From Amphiduros pacificus (Eukaryota; Annelida; Polychaeta; Phyllodocida; Hesionidae), in assembly GCA_949316495.1 (NCBI GenBank), contig OX439012.1, positions 25,032,666 through 25,096,665 on the forward strand: a DNA stretch of 64,000 nucleotides, written 5' to 3'. The number at the start of each line of letters is the position of its first letter. The first letter of the stretch is position 1. The translations under genes and the position numbers were made by a program. Below the pieces are notes generated by a model, which saw only the letters and a list, made by a program, of their open reading frames with translations, was not told where the DNA came from and ran no database searches. Positions 25,201-36,279 of this stretch are shown here, one piece after another.

Positions 25201-26489
25201 ATGGGTTTGCTATGGAAAGTCGGTTCCAATGACAAATTTTAAGAAACAATATATTGAAACGTTAGTATCTGGCCTAATGACCTAGATTTGTACTTTGATT
25301 TGCTACATTTTGTTAAGTGTACATGCACATTACACAAGCTTATATATCTAGCAACCAAGGATTAATTGTCCCCAATGTCCCTGACATTATGTAAATTTAC
25401 ACAACTTGCAAGCCAGAATAGTTCAAGGGATCTATCAATGGCTACATGAGGACAAATTCAGGAATAATTAAAGATATGAAAGTGTAAAACCATACAGTTA
25501 TCATATGATATGAATCTTTTCCTATGGTGTTGCTCCAAATTGATATTGCCACCTGAGGGCTGCAAAGCACAATTCCTACCAGAGGTATATTAATATGTAG
25601 AAAAATTAAGTCAACATTGCCTTATGAACTTAGGCTTTGCTGAAATAATTAATTTGCTCACAAATAGGCTTTGCAACAGCAACTGTCACCCAAATGCATG
25701 TAGTCTAAAATGACTTAAATATCACCAAGGCATTTAACCATTGATCACATAAATGCTCAGATGGGTCATATATCAATCCTGGGTCATTTATCAAACTTAA
25801 ACAACATGGAGACAGGAAATAAAGGACACAGAACAGACAGTGTCATTACAAAGAGGCATTTGAGGTAACTCAATGATCTGGCTTTGACAAAATTTATGAT
25901 TCAAGGCAGGTGAAAACGGAGCAAACACTTTGAAACAGAATGGTGAATCTGTTATTGGACATGGTGATTTTACCCTCAGATGTCAATATTCCACATAATT
26001 TCAGATATATGCTTGTCTGTTTTGATCCTCACAGGGTAAAATTTCTGATAAACTCAGCTTTTCATTGACTATGTATAAAATAATGTCTTGTGTTAGAATA
26101 GGTCAAGCATGGGGGAACTTAGCTCATGGTGGTAAAAAATGTGGCATGCAATGTGCAGGACAAAAGACATCTGGTGGATAACTAATGTTGATACTCAATC
26201 AGTGAGAATGTTATATCTTTGATGGACAATACTTGCTGAAGCTTCACTCCCCTATCTCACAGACCAGTGGATGAACCCAGTGCACAAAAAACATTCAAAT
26301 AAATAGAAAGTCAAGAACATAACAAACCTTGGCGTGGCCGTGCTTTCCGGTTTTTGAGGTGGACATCTCTACGATCTTGCAGGGATGGCCCTTCAGCACA
26401 GCGAAACCGTTCTTCCTGAGGGCAGAGCATTGCATGGGGTAAGTAGTAGAGGCCCCAGATGTGGCACAGCTAAATTCTTCTTCTGCCAT
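22257..26489 (-). CDS. EIF5A: Eukaryotic translation initiation factor 5A
   Basis: Four coding exons on the minus strand: 26328-26489, 23251-23355, 22602-22742 and 22257-22322 (stop at 22259-22257), with GT-AG introns in phase 0, giving 157 aa (human eIF5A is 154). The N-terminal KOW/SH3-like domain holds the hypusination loop [12 protein letters not shown], with the modified lysine at residue 49, and [12 protein letters not shown] precedes it. The second exon reads [20 protein letters not shown] and the third [20 protein letters not shown], the OB-fold C-terminal domain, ending [19 protein letters not shown]. eIF5A binds the ribosomal E site and relieves stalling, for example at polyproline, after deoxyhypusine synthase and hydroxylase act on the lysine. 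The start is fixed by family length and by the acceptor at 26504, 14 nt upstream of the ATG. The introns are loaded with repeats. Confidence 0.96.
22995..23069. mobile_element. Short CCCTCAG element, copy 1 of 4 (eIF5A intron)
   Basis: About 75 bp. It starts near TTTGCCCTCAGAAAAG, has the conserved core TTCAGATATATGCTTGTC and ends near CATCATAAGGCAAAC. The same core and ends recur at 24530, 25058 and 25968 in the same orientation. Confidence 0.6.
23505..24420 (-). repeat. Tandem array of tRNA-5'-half-like units (58-68 bp, ~15 copies)
   Basis: Read on the minus strand, each unit runs GGGCCATGGCGCAGTTGG, then TTAGAGTGCCAGC, and on to ACTACTACAGACCT. The opening looks like a tRNA acceptor/D-arm, and TGGCGCAGTTGG fits the Pol III A-box consensus. 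Two unit types alternate irregularly: a ~58-bp form and a ~66-68-bp form with an extra GGCCTTAAAT (top strand). The array is within an eIF5A intron. On the minus strand the last unit is followed at about 23501-23505 by TTTTT. A weak, B-box-like AGTTTGAAATC lies 25-35 bp beyond. Most simply, the 5' part of a tRNA-derived SINE has been tandemly amplified. No complete tRNA fold is present. Confidence 0.7.
24530..24603. mobile_element. Short CCCTCAG element, copy 2 of 4 (eIF5A intron)
   Basis: Starts TTAACCCTCAGAAAATTGG, has the core TTTCAGATATATGCTTGTC and ends ATCATCATAGGGCAAAC. Ends are weakly inverted (AACCCT / AGGGC). Confidence 0.6.
25058..25130. mobile_element. Short CCCTCAG element, copy 3 of 4 (eIF5A intron)
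   Basis: Starts TTTACCCTCAGAATTTTTTC, has the core TTTCAGATATATGCTTGTC and ends TTCATCACAGGGCAA. Confidence 0.6.
25968..26041. mobile_element. Short CCCTCAG element, copy 4 of 4 (eIF5A intron)
   Basis: Starts TTTTACCCTCAGATGTC and ends CCTCACAGGGTAAAA, so the ends form a clear TTTTACCCT / AGGGTAAAA inverted repeat. This is the best preserved copy. Confidence 0.65.
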
Positions 26490-27913
26490 GGTGAGTTTGC
26501 TTTCTGAAATCAAATGATGCACATTCTTATAGATTCTCGTGCAGCATCAAAATACATTTGGAGAAAAACAAATGTTACTCTGCAAATAAGGTCAACTTTT
26601 GATGTTATGTATTGCAAGGACACATTACGAGACCAGACAAGAAACTTCAGAAACGAGGAATTCATATGATCTGCACTTGTAATAAGACAGGAATGTTCAT
26701 CATGAGCTTCTTGTCCGGCCATTTATGTGTCAAAAATTTGTGGTTGTAAATTAATTGCGTCTCGCCATTTCGACCTCTCCCCTGTTCAACAGTATAATCA
26801 ATTAAATAGCTCACTTTCTGTTTTTTTCTTTTCAACACAAGTTTGGCATTTAGGGTCAATTAGAATATACCGACAGAGAGAATTCTTTCCAACTGTCAAA
26901 CATGCCAGCAACCAAATTATAGTAGTGTAATTGCTAGTTTCGATCTGTTTTTTTTATGACTGGGTTTTGGAGTATTTTTTAGCATTTCCAATTTCAATTG
27001 TGCAGCTCTGGTGTGGTGTTTCCAATGGGACAGTATGGCAACCTGCTATCGACATAGAAACAAGTTCTGTGGTGATGATTATGGAGTCAAAATTACAGAA
27101 AAGTGTCCGTTCTTGGGAGATCTTGCCACATTAGCAGGCAACATATTTTAACTTTTTGGTTTGAAATTCCTTTCAACTCCAGAAATTACCAAGAGATCAT
27201 AGCATAAAATTCTTCTATTTTTATCCATGACTGAACTTTTATGTAACATCTACTATTAAAGGCTGCTATCAGTGACCAAGGTCCATCCTGGGAACGGGTG
27301 TGACAAAAAAGGTCAGAATGACTCAATATTGTCCACATCAACAGGCAATTCAGCGAAGTCACGATCACACTTGGGAATTTTAAGTCAGTTGGATTGCATT
27401 GGTTCTACAGAAAGCAAGCATAGTCCATCACATTGAACTACTTAATAACGCGTACACCGTATCTTGCGTATCGTAAACCGGATCAAAGTGCGAACCATTT
27501 TTGGGGGACCCATTTGGAAGCCATGTGCGAATTGACGTGCAAGAAATGTTGACACATTTTATTTCATCAACATCTGGCGAAGATACACTAGAGTTTGGAT
27601 TCCTAATAATTGTTTGGACATCAATCGATGTATGCTGGGTGGTTGGTGTAGATTTGAACAGGGATTTTGAGTCAGAAAGAGGTTGATTTTGTCCCTTGAA
27701 GTTTCAATTACTTATCATCGGGATGATATTGAATGGGGCCAAGAAATGGCCACCACATTCCGCTCCATTTACCCTTTTTTATTTACTCGTCGCCATTTTA
27801 ACTATCTCCTCACGAACCATGTACCTCAATTATCAAAATATGACAAATATTATACACAAGTCTCTGTTATTTGTGAAATAATTAACATGGTTTTGGGAGA
27901 AAGGTTTACTCAC

Positions 27914-27975
27914 GTGTGTCAGGCTGTCCGGCAAAATGACAAGAGATCCTTCTTGCGCATGCGTCCCACGTCTTT
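27914..27975 (-). promoter_or_regulatory. Probable eIF5A untranslated first exon and promoter
   Basis: On the minus strand a donor GACACAC/GTGAGT lies at 27914, with an NRF-1-like TGCGCATGCG just upstream (27953-27964). An untranslated first exon is required because the start-codon exon opens at an acceptor (26504). The transcription start is not determinable. Confidence 0.45.
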
Positions 27976-27979
27976 GAGC

Positions 27980-28972
27980 ATTGCTTCCTGGAGGGGTCCC
28001 CCCAATTGAAAATTGGAAACGCAAGCCTATACCAATCCATAAGTAACATTTTGGCGCGCTCTTGTTTTTCTTCCCTGTTATGAGACATAGAGCACCATGC
28101 GATACATATCAAGAGAGGAAACAAAAATCTCAGCAATTTCCAAACCTTTGACGGCAAATGATGTTGTGAACTGTTTGAAACGATTGCTTTCCCTCCAAAT
28201 GGGTACAGCCATGGACGAAATGTCTAGACCTATATGTACATGTACATGTACATAGGTGTCAGAGAATGACCTGATTTGAATATTTTCGCCAGTACAGATG
28301 TACCCTAACGGACGGGAAGGACGGCAACGTCCACCACCGACAACGGACGGGAAGGACGGCAACGTCCCTATTGTTCTGGCTTGATGACGTCATTTGCGAC
28401 ATTCTGAAGGGCTGCAACTTGTTACAATGTAATCATGATAATGACGTCAGACTGAGTGGATCATGACCTTTGACCCCATCACTTCATTAAGCAAATTTAG
28501 TAACCATGGTTATAAATTTTATAAATTTAGTTTGTGGATACACTAGTCCAGACAAAAATTGGTTAGTCCAACCAATCAACAAAATTTAGATAGCCTAGTT
28601 CCTTTGGGGTTAAAGGCTTTGAAAATGGAACCGCAGTTCTGTTGTTGTCCGCAGGTCAGTTATCAAGCTTTATACCTCAGTGATGCGCGTATTGATGCGA
28701 TTTCGAATGAATACGAGCATGCCGATTATTTGTAATTTATTGATTAGTTGGAACTATTTTGCGTCGGCCATCTTTAGACTGGTCCCCCATCGAGTGTCAA
28801 GAACATCCTGTATATACACAGATGGCGGCAACCAGTCTATGGCTGTAGGCGCCATTTTCGGGTCACGTGACGGGGTCAAATGAGGTGCGCTTTGTTTACA
28901 AATGTTTTTAACGATAAATATCTTGTTTCATGTATCATTTTTTAAAAATACAGTAGTTGTCTGAGGTATAAA
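27980..28972. other. Non-coding DNA upstream of eIF5A with small repeats
   Basis: Contains a ~37-bp tandem duplication at 28307-28370 (ACGGACGGGAAGGACGGCAA twice), a dispersed fragment at 28370-28520 shared with ~13200-13460, and an inverted AGACTGGT/ACCAGTCT pair at 28778-28840 with a YY1-like GATGGCGGC. No coding exon is seen. Confidence 0.4.
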
Positions 28973-29126
28973 AACAAAACATGCCTCGTCTGGTCAGCTG
29001 TGTGAGCGGATTCAGTTCGTTGGTGATGGTGGACGGATACCCTGAGCCGAAGCTCAGGGTATCCGTCCACCATCACCAACGAACTGAATCCGCTCACACA
29101 GCTGACCAGACGAGGCATGTTTTGTT
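28973..29126. repeat. Perfect inverted repeat, two 75-bp arms around a 4-bp CGAA loop
   Basis: Left arm 28973-29047 begins AACAAAACATGCCTCGTC. Right arm 29052-29126 is its exact reverse complement. The centre is GAGC-CGAA-GCTC. No mismatch was found over 75 bp. It is followed by a 37-bp direct duplication (TATCTGGCCATCATGATC twice, 29130-29200). Confidence 0.85.
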
Positions 29127-29764
29127 ATAGTATCTGGCCATCATGATCTTCTAAAATGAATTATCTGGCCATCATGATCTTCTAAAATGAATTATCTTTG
29201 CAATATTCCAAAAAGATAATTTTCTTTGTTTGTTTGTGGTTTTACATCACTTTCAATGATTATTTCAGTCATTTCGTAATGAGACCTACTTGTAGCAGAT
29301 ATAGTGCTGCCTCACTGAATTGTCATGTTGCAGGTCCTTGACATGACAATCCACCTGGTCACAGATTTGCCCGTAACCTTGAAGTGACCTTTGAATGAAT
29401 TTGAAAATGAAACTCCTATTTCCATGGATTTTATTATAAATTTCATTATTCAATCATCTGCATCTTTCAAAAACAAGCTCATAGAGTCTTTATTCATCAA
29501 AATCCGTTCAGAATTAACAATAATAGAGCAATTTTTAATTTTAGACCAATCTGCAAAGGAGATTAGAGGAAATTTCGATATGCTGAGCTATTTTGAAATA
29601 ATATCTATAATAACAACTTATTGTTGGTTAAATTATGAAAGTACATATCATACCACATAATAAAAAACTTTAATGCTGAAAATAAATGTGGTAGGTCTAC
29701 TTAACATGAAAATTGACGGACTTTAAATTGATCAAATGCAATCTTTTAAAGTTTCATACATATA

Positions 29765-31857
29765 CTGTATACAGACAAATTTTCGCGACCTTTTTATTTT
29801 CGCGTTAATTCGCGCCAGGACGTCATTCGCGAAATTAAATGGACGCGAAATTGAAGATGCATTACGCAATATGAGGTCGTCATGTTAAAAAGCGGGAGTG
29901 ACGGGGACAAGCTCTTATTTTTGGCGCGAAAACAATTGGAGTCTATCAACACGCATTGAAATATTAATATATTGTGCAATGATGGATCCCTGGCTTCTCC
30001 TCGTGTTGCGGACATGAATTACCGCGACGTCACGTACATGATATTTACGTTTTACTTCATGGATAAATTCTCGACCTGCGAAGCATAATTTGTGACAATA
30101 TTATGTATATACCTTTATTTATCATTTAAAACGCAATTAAGATCGATCCACGTGTGAAAGCATTTCTGCCAAAAAGGGAAGACACGACTCAAAGCAGTGG
30201 AAACAAAGACGAAATGCAAAACTGTGAACGCTGATAATTGAAATCAGTGAGAACAAAGTCAAATCAAAGCATTTCGAAATAATATGTTTTAAATGATAAA
30301 TAAAGGTATGTACTTAATATTATCACAATTACGTCGAGAATTTCTCCACATCATTGATTTTCGCCTCAAAACAAAGCGTTTTCATTATTTATCATTTGAA
30401 ATGCAATTAAAATCGATCCACGTGTGAAAGCATTTCTGTCAACAAGGAAGACACGACTCAACGCAACACGTGGTCGCAAATTTGAAAGGCGGAAGTGACG
30501 GGAAGAGGCTCTTGTTTTTAGCGCGAAAACGATTGTTAATATATTGCGCAATAATGGATGGTTTTGTTCTGTTCTCGACCTGCAAAACGTAATTTGTGAT
30601 AATATTATGTATATACCTTTATTTATCATTTAAAACGCAATTAAAATCGATCCACGTGTGAAAGCATTTCTGTCAACAGGGAAGACACGACTCAAAGCAG
30701 TGGAAACAAAGACGAAATGCAAAACTGTGAACGCTGATAATTGAAATCAGTGAGAACAAAGTCAAAACAAAGCATTTCGAAATAATATGTTTTAAATGAT
30801 ATATAAAGGTATTTACCCAATATTACCACAAATTCGCTTTGCAGGTCAAGAACAGAACAAAACCATCCATTATTGCGCAATATATTAATATTTCAATGCG
30901 AGTTAATAACAATCATTTTCGAGACAAAAGTGGAGAGGCCAACATGTCAAATTGAACTTTCATATCCGTAGCTGATCGATTTTAATTGCGTTTTAAATGA
31001 TAAATAAAGGTATGTACTTAATATTATCACAATTACGTCGAGAATTTCTCCACATCATTGATTTTCGCCTCAAAACAAAGCGTTTTCATTATTTATCATT
31101 TGAAATGCAATTAAAATCGATCCACGTGTGAAAGCATTTCTGTCAACAAGGAAGACACGACTCAACGCAACACGTGGTCGCAAATTTGAAAGGCGGAAGT
31201 GACGGGAAGAGGCTCTTGTTTTTAGCGCGAAAACGATTGTTAATATATTGCGCAATAATGGATGGTTTTGTTCTGTTCTCGACCTGCAAAACGTAATTTG
31301 TGATAATATTATGTATATACCTTTATTTATCATTTAAAACGCAATTAAAATCGATCCACGTGTGAAAGCATTTCTGTCAACAGGGAAGACACGACTCAAA
31401 GCAGTGGAAACAAAGACGAAATGCAAAACTGTGAACGCTGATAATTGAAATCAGTGAGAACAAAGTCAAATCAAAGCATTTCGAAATAATATGTTGTAAA
31501 TGATATATAAAGGTATTTACCCAATATTATCACAAATTCGCTTTGCAGGTCAAGAACAGAACAAAACCATCCATTCATTTAACATGCATTACGCAATACT
31601 AGCGTGAAAGCAAATATCGGACAGGCGGACTACTGTCTACACGTGGTTGAATATTTCTTTGTGTATTACACGCTTTGTTTTGATGCTAAGAAGTGTTTCG
31701 AATTTTTTTGTTTTGTTCTGTTCTCGACCTGCAAAGTATAATTTGTGATAATATTATGTACTAGAAATCCAAAATTCGCGAAAATAAAACGGCGCGAACC
31801 TGTCTTAAACGGCGATGGCGCGAAAATAACTAGGCGCGAATTTTTCTCGGTATACAG
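29765..31857 (+). mobile_element. 2,093-bp TA-flanked element, copy 1
   Basis: Starts CTGTATACAGACAAATTTTC and ends GAATTTTTCTCGGTATACAG, an imperfect terminal inverted repeat, with TA on each side. Both ends are studded with TTTCGCG/CGCGAA motifs, a subterminal repeat pattern seen in cut-and-paste elements. The interior is a tandem pair of ~704-bp modules (for example 30366 and 31070) plus inverted pieces. Short open frames inside are repeated because the modules are; none has a recognisable domain. No transposase, so it is non-autonomous. An almost identical inverted copy lies at 32905-34997. Confidence 0.8.
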
Positions 31858-32904
31858 TAATATATAAGTGTATTTTCAGAAAATAACCCCCAATAAGCTG
31901 CTCTAATCATAATGGTACATAAAAATGATATTAAACTATCAATGTATGTGAAAATATGCTAAATTTGTGATAGAAAAAACATCAAGTGACAAGAAATGTA
32001 TTAAATGTAGAGACAAATGGATTACGTCATTGAAAAGCTGATTTCTTTCGGCAAAATTTCATATATATTTTTTTTTCTTCAATAAGAGAAAGGTGCTCAA
32101 ATTAGCTCTTGAATATGTGTATAAATTGGAGAATATCTTCTATTTATGGCGCCATTTATGCTGGGTGAAAGTGACACCATGTACCCACTGCAATAGGAAG
32201 TTTTGTACCACCCATTTCATGTCTAATGTCTCCCATTTCTAGTGATGAGGTCGTTCATTACAATACTGAACATTTTGCACTCACAAGTTTACAAAAGTGA
32301 TCTGAATTTTCTGCAGCCAAGAAAGTTTACAAAAACATGGAAAAATTTGATATTTTGTAATATTTTTCATTGAGATTGTTTTATCTTGGAGTAATTATGT
32401 ATCCATTCATAGTTACTCCAAGGTTTTATCAATGCATTCTGTATATGTTGACCGAAGCAAACCATCTGCAGTGATCAACAGCCAAATCCACGTGTTTCAC
32501 TCCTGATTTTCACAAAACCTTTCAAAACTGGATAAAAAAAACTGCTCACATCGAAAGGAGATCGTCTAACTCAGAGGCATGTGGAGTAGAATGGATAGAT
32601 ATTAAAATGCTAAGAATTCTCGGGAAATTAATACATTCAGCAAACCTGCCTTTGTCCGCCGTTTTGACTTTTATATGGTGATGTTGCTCTGGTCACCACT
32701 TCTGAAGTCAGCTGTGAAGTCATTTAACAGTGATACAATCACTCATGCCGTGAAAACAAATAAACACTTTTAACACTTTACAAGTGCCTTCGGCTGGGAA
32801 ATGAAGCTGTTTTTCACTTTTGTAGCTATCTTTCACTTATGCAGCTGTCTCTCACTTGTGCAGCTATCTCTCACAGCTTTAACTGTCTCTCACTGTTGTA
32901 ACTA
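31858..32904. other. 1-kb spacer between the two inverted elements
   Basis: No gene. It holds a short inverted pair at 32394-32423 (CTTGGAGTAATTATG facing CATAGTTACTCCAAG), matching the ends of the element at 39567-42918. It also has a decayed stretch at ~32500-32790 resembling, in reverse, the MITE at 38883-39335, and the beginning of the CAGCTG minisatellite from ~32800. Confidence 0.5.
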
Positions 32905-34997
32905 CTGTATACCGAGAAAAATTCGCGCCTAGTTATTTTCGCGCCATCGCCGTTTAAGACAGGTTCGCGCCGTTTTATTTTCGCGAATTTTGGATTTCTA
33001 GTACATAATATTATCACAAATTATACTTTGCAGGTCGAGAACAGAACAAAACAAAAAAATTCGAAACACTTCTTAGCATCAAAACAAAGCGTGTAATACA
33101 CAAAGAAATATTCAACCACGTGTAGACAGTAGTCCGCCTGTCCGATATTTGCTTTCACGCTAGTATTGCGTAATGCATGTTAAATGAATGGATGGTTTTG
33201 TTCTGTTCTTGACCTGCAAAGCGAATTTGTGATAATATTGGGTAAATACCTTTATATATCATTTACAACATATTATTTCGAAATGCTTTGATTTGACTTT
33301 GTTCTCACTGATTTCAATTATCAGCGTTCACAGTTTTGCATTTCGTCTTTGTTTCCACTGCTTTGAGTCGTGTCTTCCCTGTTGACAGAAATGCTTTCAC
33401 ACGTGGATCGATTTTAATTGCGTTTTAAATGATAAATAAAGGTATATACATAATATTATCACAAATTACGTTTTGCAGGTCGAGAACAGAACAAAACCAT
33501 CCATTATTGCGCAATATATTAACAATCGTTTTCGCGCTAAAAACAAGAGCCTCTTCCCGTCACTTCCGCCTTTCAAATTTGCGACCACGTGTTGCGTTGA
33601 GTCGTGTCTTCCTTGTTGACAGAAATGCTTTCACACGTGGATCGATTTTAATTGCATTTCAAATGATAAATAATGAAAACGCTTTGTTTTGAGGCGAAAA
33701 TCAATGATGTGGAGAAATTCTTGACGTAATTGTGATAATATTAAGTACATACCTTTATTTATCATTTAAAACGCAATTAAAATCGATCAGCTACGGATAT
33801 GAAAGTTCAATTTGACATGTTGGCCTCTCCACTTTTGTCTCGAAAATGATTGTTATTAACTCGCATTGAAATATTAATATATTGCGCAATAATGGATGGT
33901 TTTGTTCTGTTCTTGACCTCCAAAGCGAATTTGTGGTAATATTGGGTAAATACCTTTATATATCATTTAAAACATATTATTTCGAAATGCTTTGTTTTGA
34001 CTTTGTTCTCACTGATTTCAATTATCAGCGTTCACAGTTTTGCATTTCGTCTTTGTTTCCACTGCTTTGAGTCGTGTCTTCCCTGTTGACAGAAATGCTT
34101 TCACACGTGGATCGATTTTAATTGCGTTTTAAATGATAAATAAAGGTATATACATAATATTATCACAAATTACGTTTTGCAGGTCGAGAACAGAACAAAA
34201 CCATCCATTATTGCGCAATATATTAACAATCGTTTTCGCGCTAAAAACAAGAGCCTCTTCCCGTCACTTCCGCCTTTCAAATTTGCGACCACGTGTTGCG
34301 TTGAGTCGTGTCTTCCTTGTTGACAGAAATGCTTTCACACGTGGATCGATTTTAATTGCATTTCAAATGATAAATAATGAAAACGCTTTGTTTTGAGGCG
34401 AAAATCAATGATGTGGAGAAATTCTCGACGTAATTGTGATAATATTAAGTACATACCTTTATTTATCATTTAAAACATATTATTTCGAAATGCTTTGATT
34501 TGACTTTGTTCTCACTGATTTCAATTATCAGCGTTCACAGTTTTGCATTTCGTCTTTGTTTCCACTGCTTTGAGTCGTGTCTTCCCTTTTTGGCAGAAAT
34601 GCTTTCACACGTGGATCGATCTTAATTGCGTTTTAAATGATAAATAAAGGTATATACATAATATTGTCACAAATTATGCTTCGCAGGTCGAGAATTTATC
34701 CATGAAGTAAAACGTAAATATCATGTACGTGACGTCGCGGTAATTCATGTCCGCAACACGAGGAGAAGCCAGGGATCCATCATTGCGCAATATATTAATA
34801 TTTCAATGCGTGTTGATAGACTCCAATTGTTTTCGCGCCAAAAATAAGAGCTTGTCCCCGTCACTCCCGCTTTTTAACATGACGACCTCATATTGCGTAA
34901 TGCATCTTCAATTTCGCGTCCATTTAATTTCGCGAATGACGTCCTGGCACGAATTAACGCGAAAATAAAAAGGTCGCGAAAATTTGTCTGTATACAG
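32905..34997 (-). mobile_element. 2,093-bp TA-flanked element, copy 2 (inverted)
   Basis: Starts CTGTATACCGAGAAAAATTC and ends AAAATTTGTCTGTATACAG. It mirrors copy 1 base for base: every matched pair of positions sums to 64,762, so there are no indels, and only a handful of substitutions were noticed. It sits inside the CAGCTG minisatellite: flanks TTGTAAC-TA and TA-TCTCTC rejoin to the array's own GTAACTATCTCTC, so the empty site and TA duplication can be read directly. Confidence 0.85.
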
Positions 34998-35885
34998 TAT
35001 CTCTCATTTCTGCAGATATCTCTCACTTATGCAGCTGTATCACACTGTCTTAACTATCTCTTACTTGTGCAGCTATTTCTCACAGATGCAGCTGTCTATG
35101 TCTCATTGTTGTAACTGTATCTTATTGTAACTATCATCTATGCAGTTGTCTCACTTATGTAGCTATCTCTCACTGCTATAACTCTCACTGTTGTAACTAT
35201 CTCTCACTTATGCAGCTGTCTATCTTGTGCAGCTATCTCTCACTTATGCAGCTGTATCTCACTGTTATAACTATCTCACTTGTGCAGCTATATCTCACTG
35301 CTGTAACTATATCTCACTTGTGCAGCTATCTCATACTGATGTAGCTGTCTATGTCTCATTGTTGTAACTGTCTCTTACTGTAACAATCATCTATGCAGCT
35401 GTCTCACTAATGTAGCTGTCTCTCACTTGTACAAGCTACCTCTCACTTATGTAGCTGTATCTCACATGTGCAGCTATCTCTGTTGTAACTGTCACTCACT
35501 GTTGTATTTATCTCTCACTTATGCAGCTGTCTCTCCCTTGTGCAGCTATCTCTCACTTATGCAGCTATCTATCACTGTTGTAACTGTCTCTCACTTGTGC
35601 AGCTGTCTCACAATCATAACTGTCTCTGTAATTATATCTCACATGTGCAGCTGTCTGTCACCTATGCAGCTGTATCTCACTTATTCAGCTGCCTATCACT
35701 GTTGTAACTATCTCACTATCTCTCACTGATGTAGCTATTTATCTCTCATTGTTGTAACTGTCACATACTGTTTGTAACTATCTCTCACCTGTGCATCTGC
35801 CTCACCTATGCAGCTGTCTCTCACTGGTGCCGCTATCTAGCACTGCTGTAACTATCTCTCATGCAGCTGGCTCACTCGTGTAGCT
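34998..35885. repeat. CAGCTG minisatellite (interrupted by element copy 2)
   Basis: Irregular units of about 20-40 bp of the type TCTCACTTATGCAGCTGTC and TCTCACTGTTGTAACTATC. The array starts at ~32800-32902, is interrupted by the 2,093-bp element, continues here, and has a short outlier at 36193-36270. Open frames across it are by-products of the repeat. Confidence 0.75.
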
Positions 35886-36192
35886 GTCTAAATAGTGTTT
35901 TAAGATTTTATCTGTGAAGACCGCTTTGTCCAAAAACTTTGTGGGACCTCCCATCAATAATTAGGTCAAATTGCTGATGTTTGAAAACAAGGCTCTAATG
36001 CAGAAATATAGGCATATTGTGGGTAATATTTCATATTAAACATAATCCTGGCAAAAAATTAGTGAAAACCACTCTATTCCTTATGTACATATTGCACAAA
36101 ACATCCCATAAACTTGCAAAATAAAACTGAAGTGGAGACTGGTTTAGCTGATCACGTTCATATTCTTTTTATATAATATGTAAAAAGGCATA
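35886..36192. other. Unassigned DNA inside the minisatellite region
   Basis: About 300 bp without array units, gene or recognised repeat, lying between the main CAGCTG array and its outlier. Confidence 0.4.
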
Positions 36193-36279
36193 GGAGTTGC
36201 AGCTCTCTCTCCCTTGTACAGCTATCTCACTGATGCAGCTATCTATCTCACTTATGCAGCTGTCTTCTCGTCTAGACAG

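Noticed and set aside
26662-28362. Several overlapping frames upstream of eIF5A
   Set aside because: No homology-like motifs or splice structure; they lie in an intron or promoter region with small repeats.
30366-34396. Repeated 87-codon frame found four times here and again at 61127-61360
   Set aside because: It is one module of the non-autonomous elements seen repeatedly. It overlaps E-box and TTTCGCG-rich non-coding blocks, and its translation has no recognisable domain.
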